The notes under the pieces: generated by a model
The model's input: the letters and a program-made list of their open reading frames with translations, nothing else
What the model was told of the DNA's origin: nothing
Database searches by the model: none
In this document: positions 6,500 to 7,100 of the stretch, piece after piece
How the letters are laid out: the number at the start of each line of letters is the position of its first letter
Numbering within the stretch: the first letter of the stretch is position 1
Made by a program: the position numbers and the translations under genes
Assembly (NCBI GenBank): GCA_903921965.1
Contig: CAIXSE010000860.1
Location: 1-7,100, forward strand
Direction: 5' to 3'
Origin: an uncultured Thermoleophilia bacterium
GTDB taxonomy: Bacteria > Actinomycetota > Thermoleophilia > UBA2241
Length of the DNA: 7,100 nucleotides

Positions 6500-7100
6500 T
6501 CAATCCCCGTCGCGGAGCGCCACAAGCCCGCCGTAGACGGTGAAGTAGAGCGAGCCGTCGGGGCCCAGCATCGGCCCGGCCCAGTAGCCGTCCCAGTTGA
6601 TGCCGGCGCCGGTGCGCTTCTGCCACACGACGCTGCCGGTGCGGTGGTCGAGCGCGGTCAGGTAGTAGACGGCGGTGCCGGCGGGATCCTGCTTGCGGGC
6701 CACAACGTAGACGAGGCCCGTCTTCGTGGACAGCTTGGGCACCGTGTTGGACGCCACCTCGTCGTTCTCCCACACCTTGACGAGCTTCTCGCCCTTCGTG
6801 ATGCGGATGCACTCGAGGCCGGGCAGGTTGGCGGTCGAGGTAGGGACGCCGTCGGCGCCCCAGCTCCACATGTAACCGTAGTTGTTCTCGACGACGATGG
6901 TGTCGCGGTAGCCCAGCAGTGAATCGGCGCAAGACTGGCCCGCCTGACCTTTGAACACGGCGATGGAGCCGACGCGCCGGTGCTGCCCCGGCCGCAGCTT
7001 CGTGGCCGTGCGGAACACCAGGACGTGCATCTGCTCGGCGCTGTCGTTGATGGCGACGTACCTGCCTCCGCCGAGGATGGTCGGGCTCGTCCCGGAGCCG
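6500..7100 (-). CDS. Secreted beta-propeller-like protein, copy 3 (partial, N-terminus outside window)
   Basis: Two hundred codons are visible, from the right edge to the TGA at 6500-6502; the start lies beyond the window. Reading past the first internal Met (7028-7030), the frame stays open to the edge with GSGTSPTILGGGRYVAINDSAEQ, nearly the same as copy 1 (one Thr/Ala difference in that segment). Further matches are LGYRD, NNYGY, STANLPGLE, VWENDEVASNTVPKLSTKTGLVYVV, TALDHRTGSVVW, and a closing LGPDGSLYFTVYGGLVALRDG. The full gene should be about 530 codons with a signal peptide if it follows its paralogs. It carries two Cys (codons at 6929-6931 and 6809-6811), 40 residues apart, where copy 1 has Ala and Arg. 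It lies 61 nt upstream of copy 2 and may share its transcript. Confidence 0.85.
   Translation of the reverse strand, partial: GSGTSPTILGGGRYVAINDSAEQMHVLVFRTATKLRPGQHRRVGSIAVFKGQAGQSCADSLLGYRDTIVVENNYGYMWSWGADGVPTSTANLPGLECIRITKGEKLVKVWENDEVASNTVPKLSTKTGLVYVVARKQDPAGTAVYYLTALDHRTGSVVWQKRTGAGINWDGYWAGPMLGPDGSLYFTVYGGLVALRDGD
7005..7051. repeat. 47-bp direct repeat shared by propeller copies 1 and 3 (copy B)
   Basis: This stretch is identical to 3640-3686. It covers the same codons of the third paralog and continues as a near-identical stretch to the window edge, so the full length of the high-identity block cannot be seen here. Confidence 0.9.

Noticed and set aside
3640..7051. Reading the 47-bp repeats as mobile-element or attachment-site repeats
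   Set aside because: They lie at equivalent codons within paralogous genes and encode the same conserved segment; no transposase or integrase is present.
3132..7100. Calling the paralogs PQQ-dependent dehydrogenases
   Set aside because: Blade-like signatures alone do not show cofactor binding. The adjacent Cys pair of PQQ alcohol dehydrogenases is absent and no cytochrome or PQQ synthesis gene is nearby.

Overview
The window is very GC-rich (roughly 70% by eye), with G/C-biased third codon positions and purine-rich Shine-Dalgarno sites. This fits a high-GC actinomycete-type bacterium (Actinomycetota). I cannot place it further from sequence alone.

Layout, left to right. (1) The last 47 codons of a plus-strand GNAT acetyltransferase run in from the left edge and are followed by a possible hairpin terminator. 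(2) A complete plus-strand class III PLP aminotransferase, most like the AGXT2 (alanine-glyoxylate / 3-aminoisobutyrate-pyruvate) branch, starts at an ATG at 365. (3) A complete plus-strand secreted protein of 412 aa belongs to an unnamed family and carries two RYxSFN motifs, one in each half. (4) From 3132 to the right edge, three paralogous genes lie head to tail on the minus strand. Two are complete (532 aa and 519 aa) and the third is cut by the right edge (200 codons visible). The two complete copies have a signal peptide and a Pro/Ala-rich leader. All three end in a beta-propeller-like region with PQQ/quinoprotein-like blade signatures (A(V/L)Dx(R)TGxVVW, then GPxGxxYxxxxGGxxAxRD).

How the parts relate. 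The aminotransferase is a housekeeping-type cytoplasmic enzyme with no visible link to its neighbours. The right-hand 4 kb is a tandem family expansion of exported propeller-like proteins, transcribed right to left and converging on the secreted gene at 1856-3094. The first gene in transcription order (6500-7100) and the middle gene (4879-6438) are only 61 nt apart and may be co-transcribed. A perfect 16-bp-stem hairpin follows the middle gene and probably separates it from the last gene (3132-4730). The outer two copies are more alike than either is to the middle copy, and share a 47-bp identical DNA tract.

I found no tRNA, rRNA, CRISPR array, insertion sequence or phage marker. The most interesting part is the propeller-paralog array and its possible gene-conversion tract. 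Nothing here proves a new defence, secretion or biosynthetic system.
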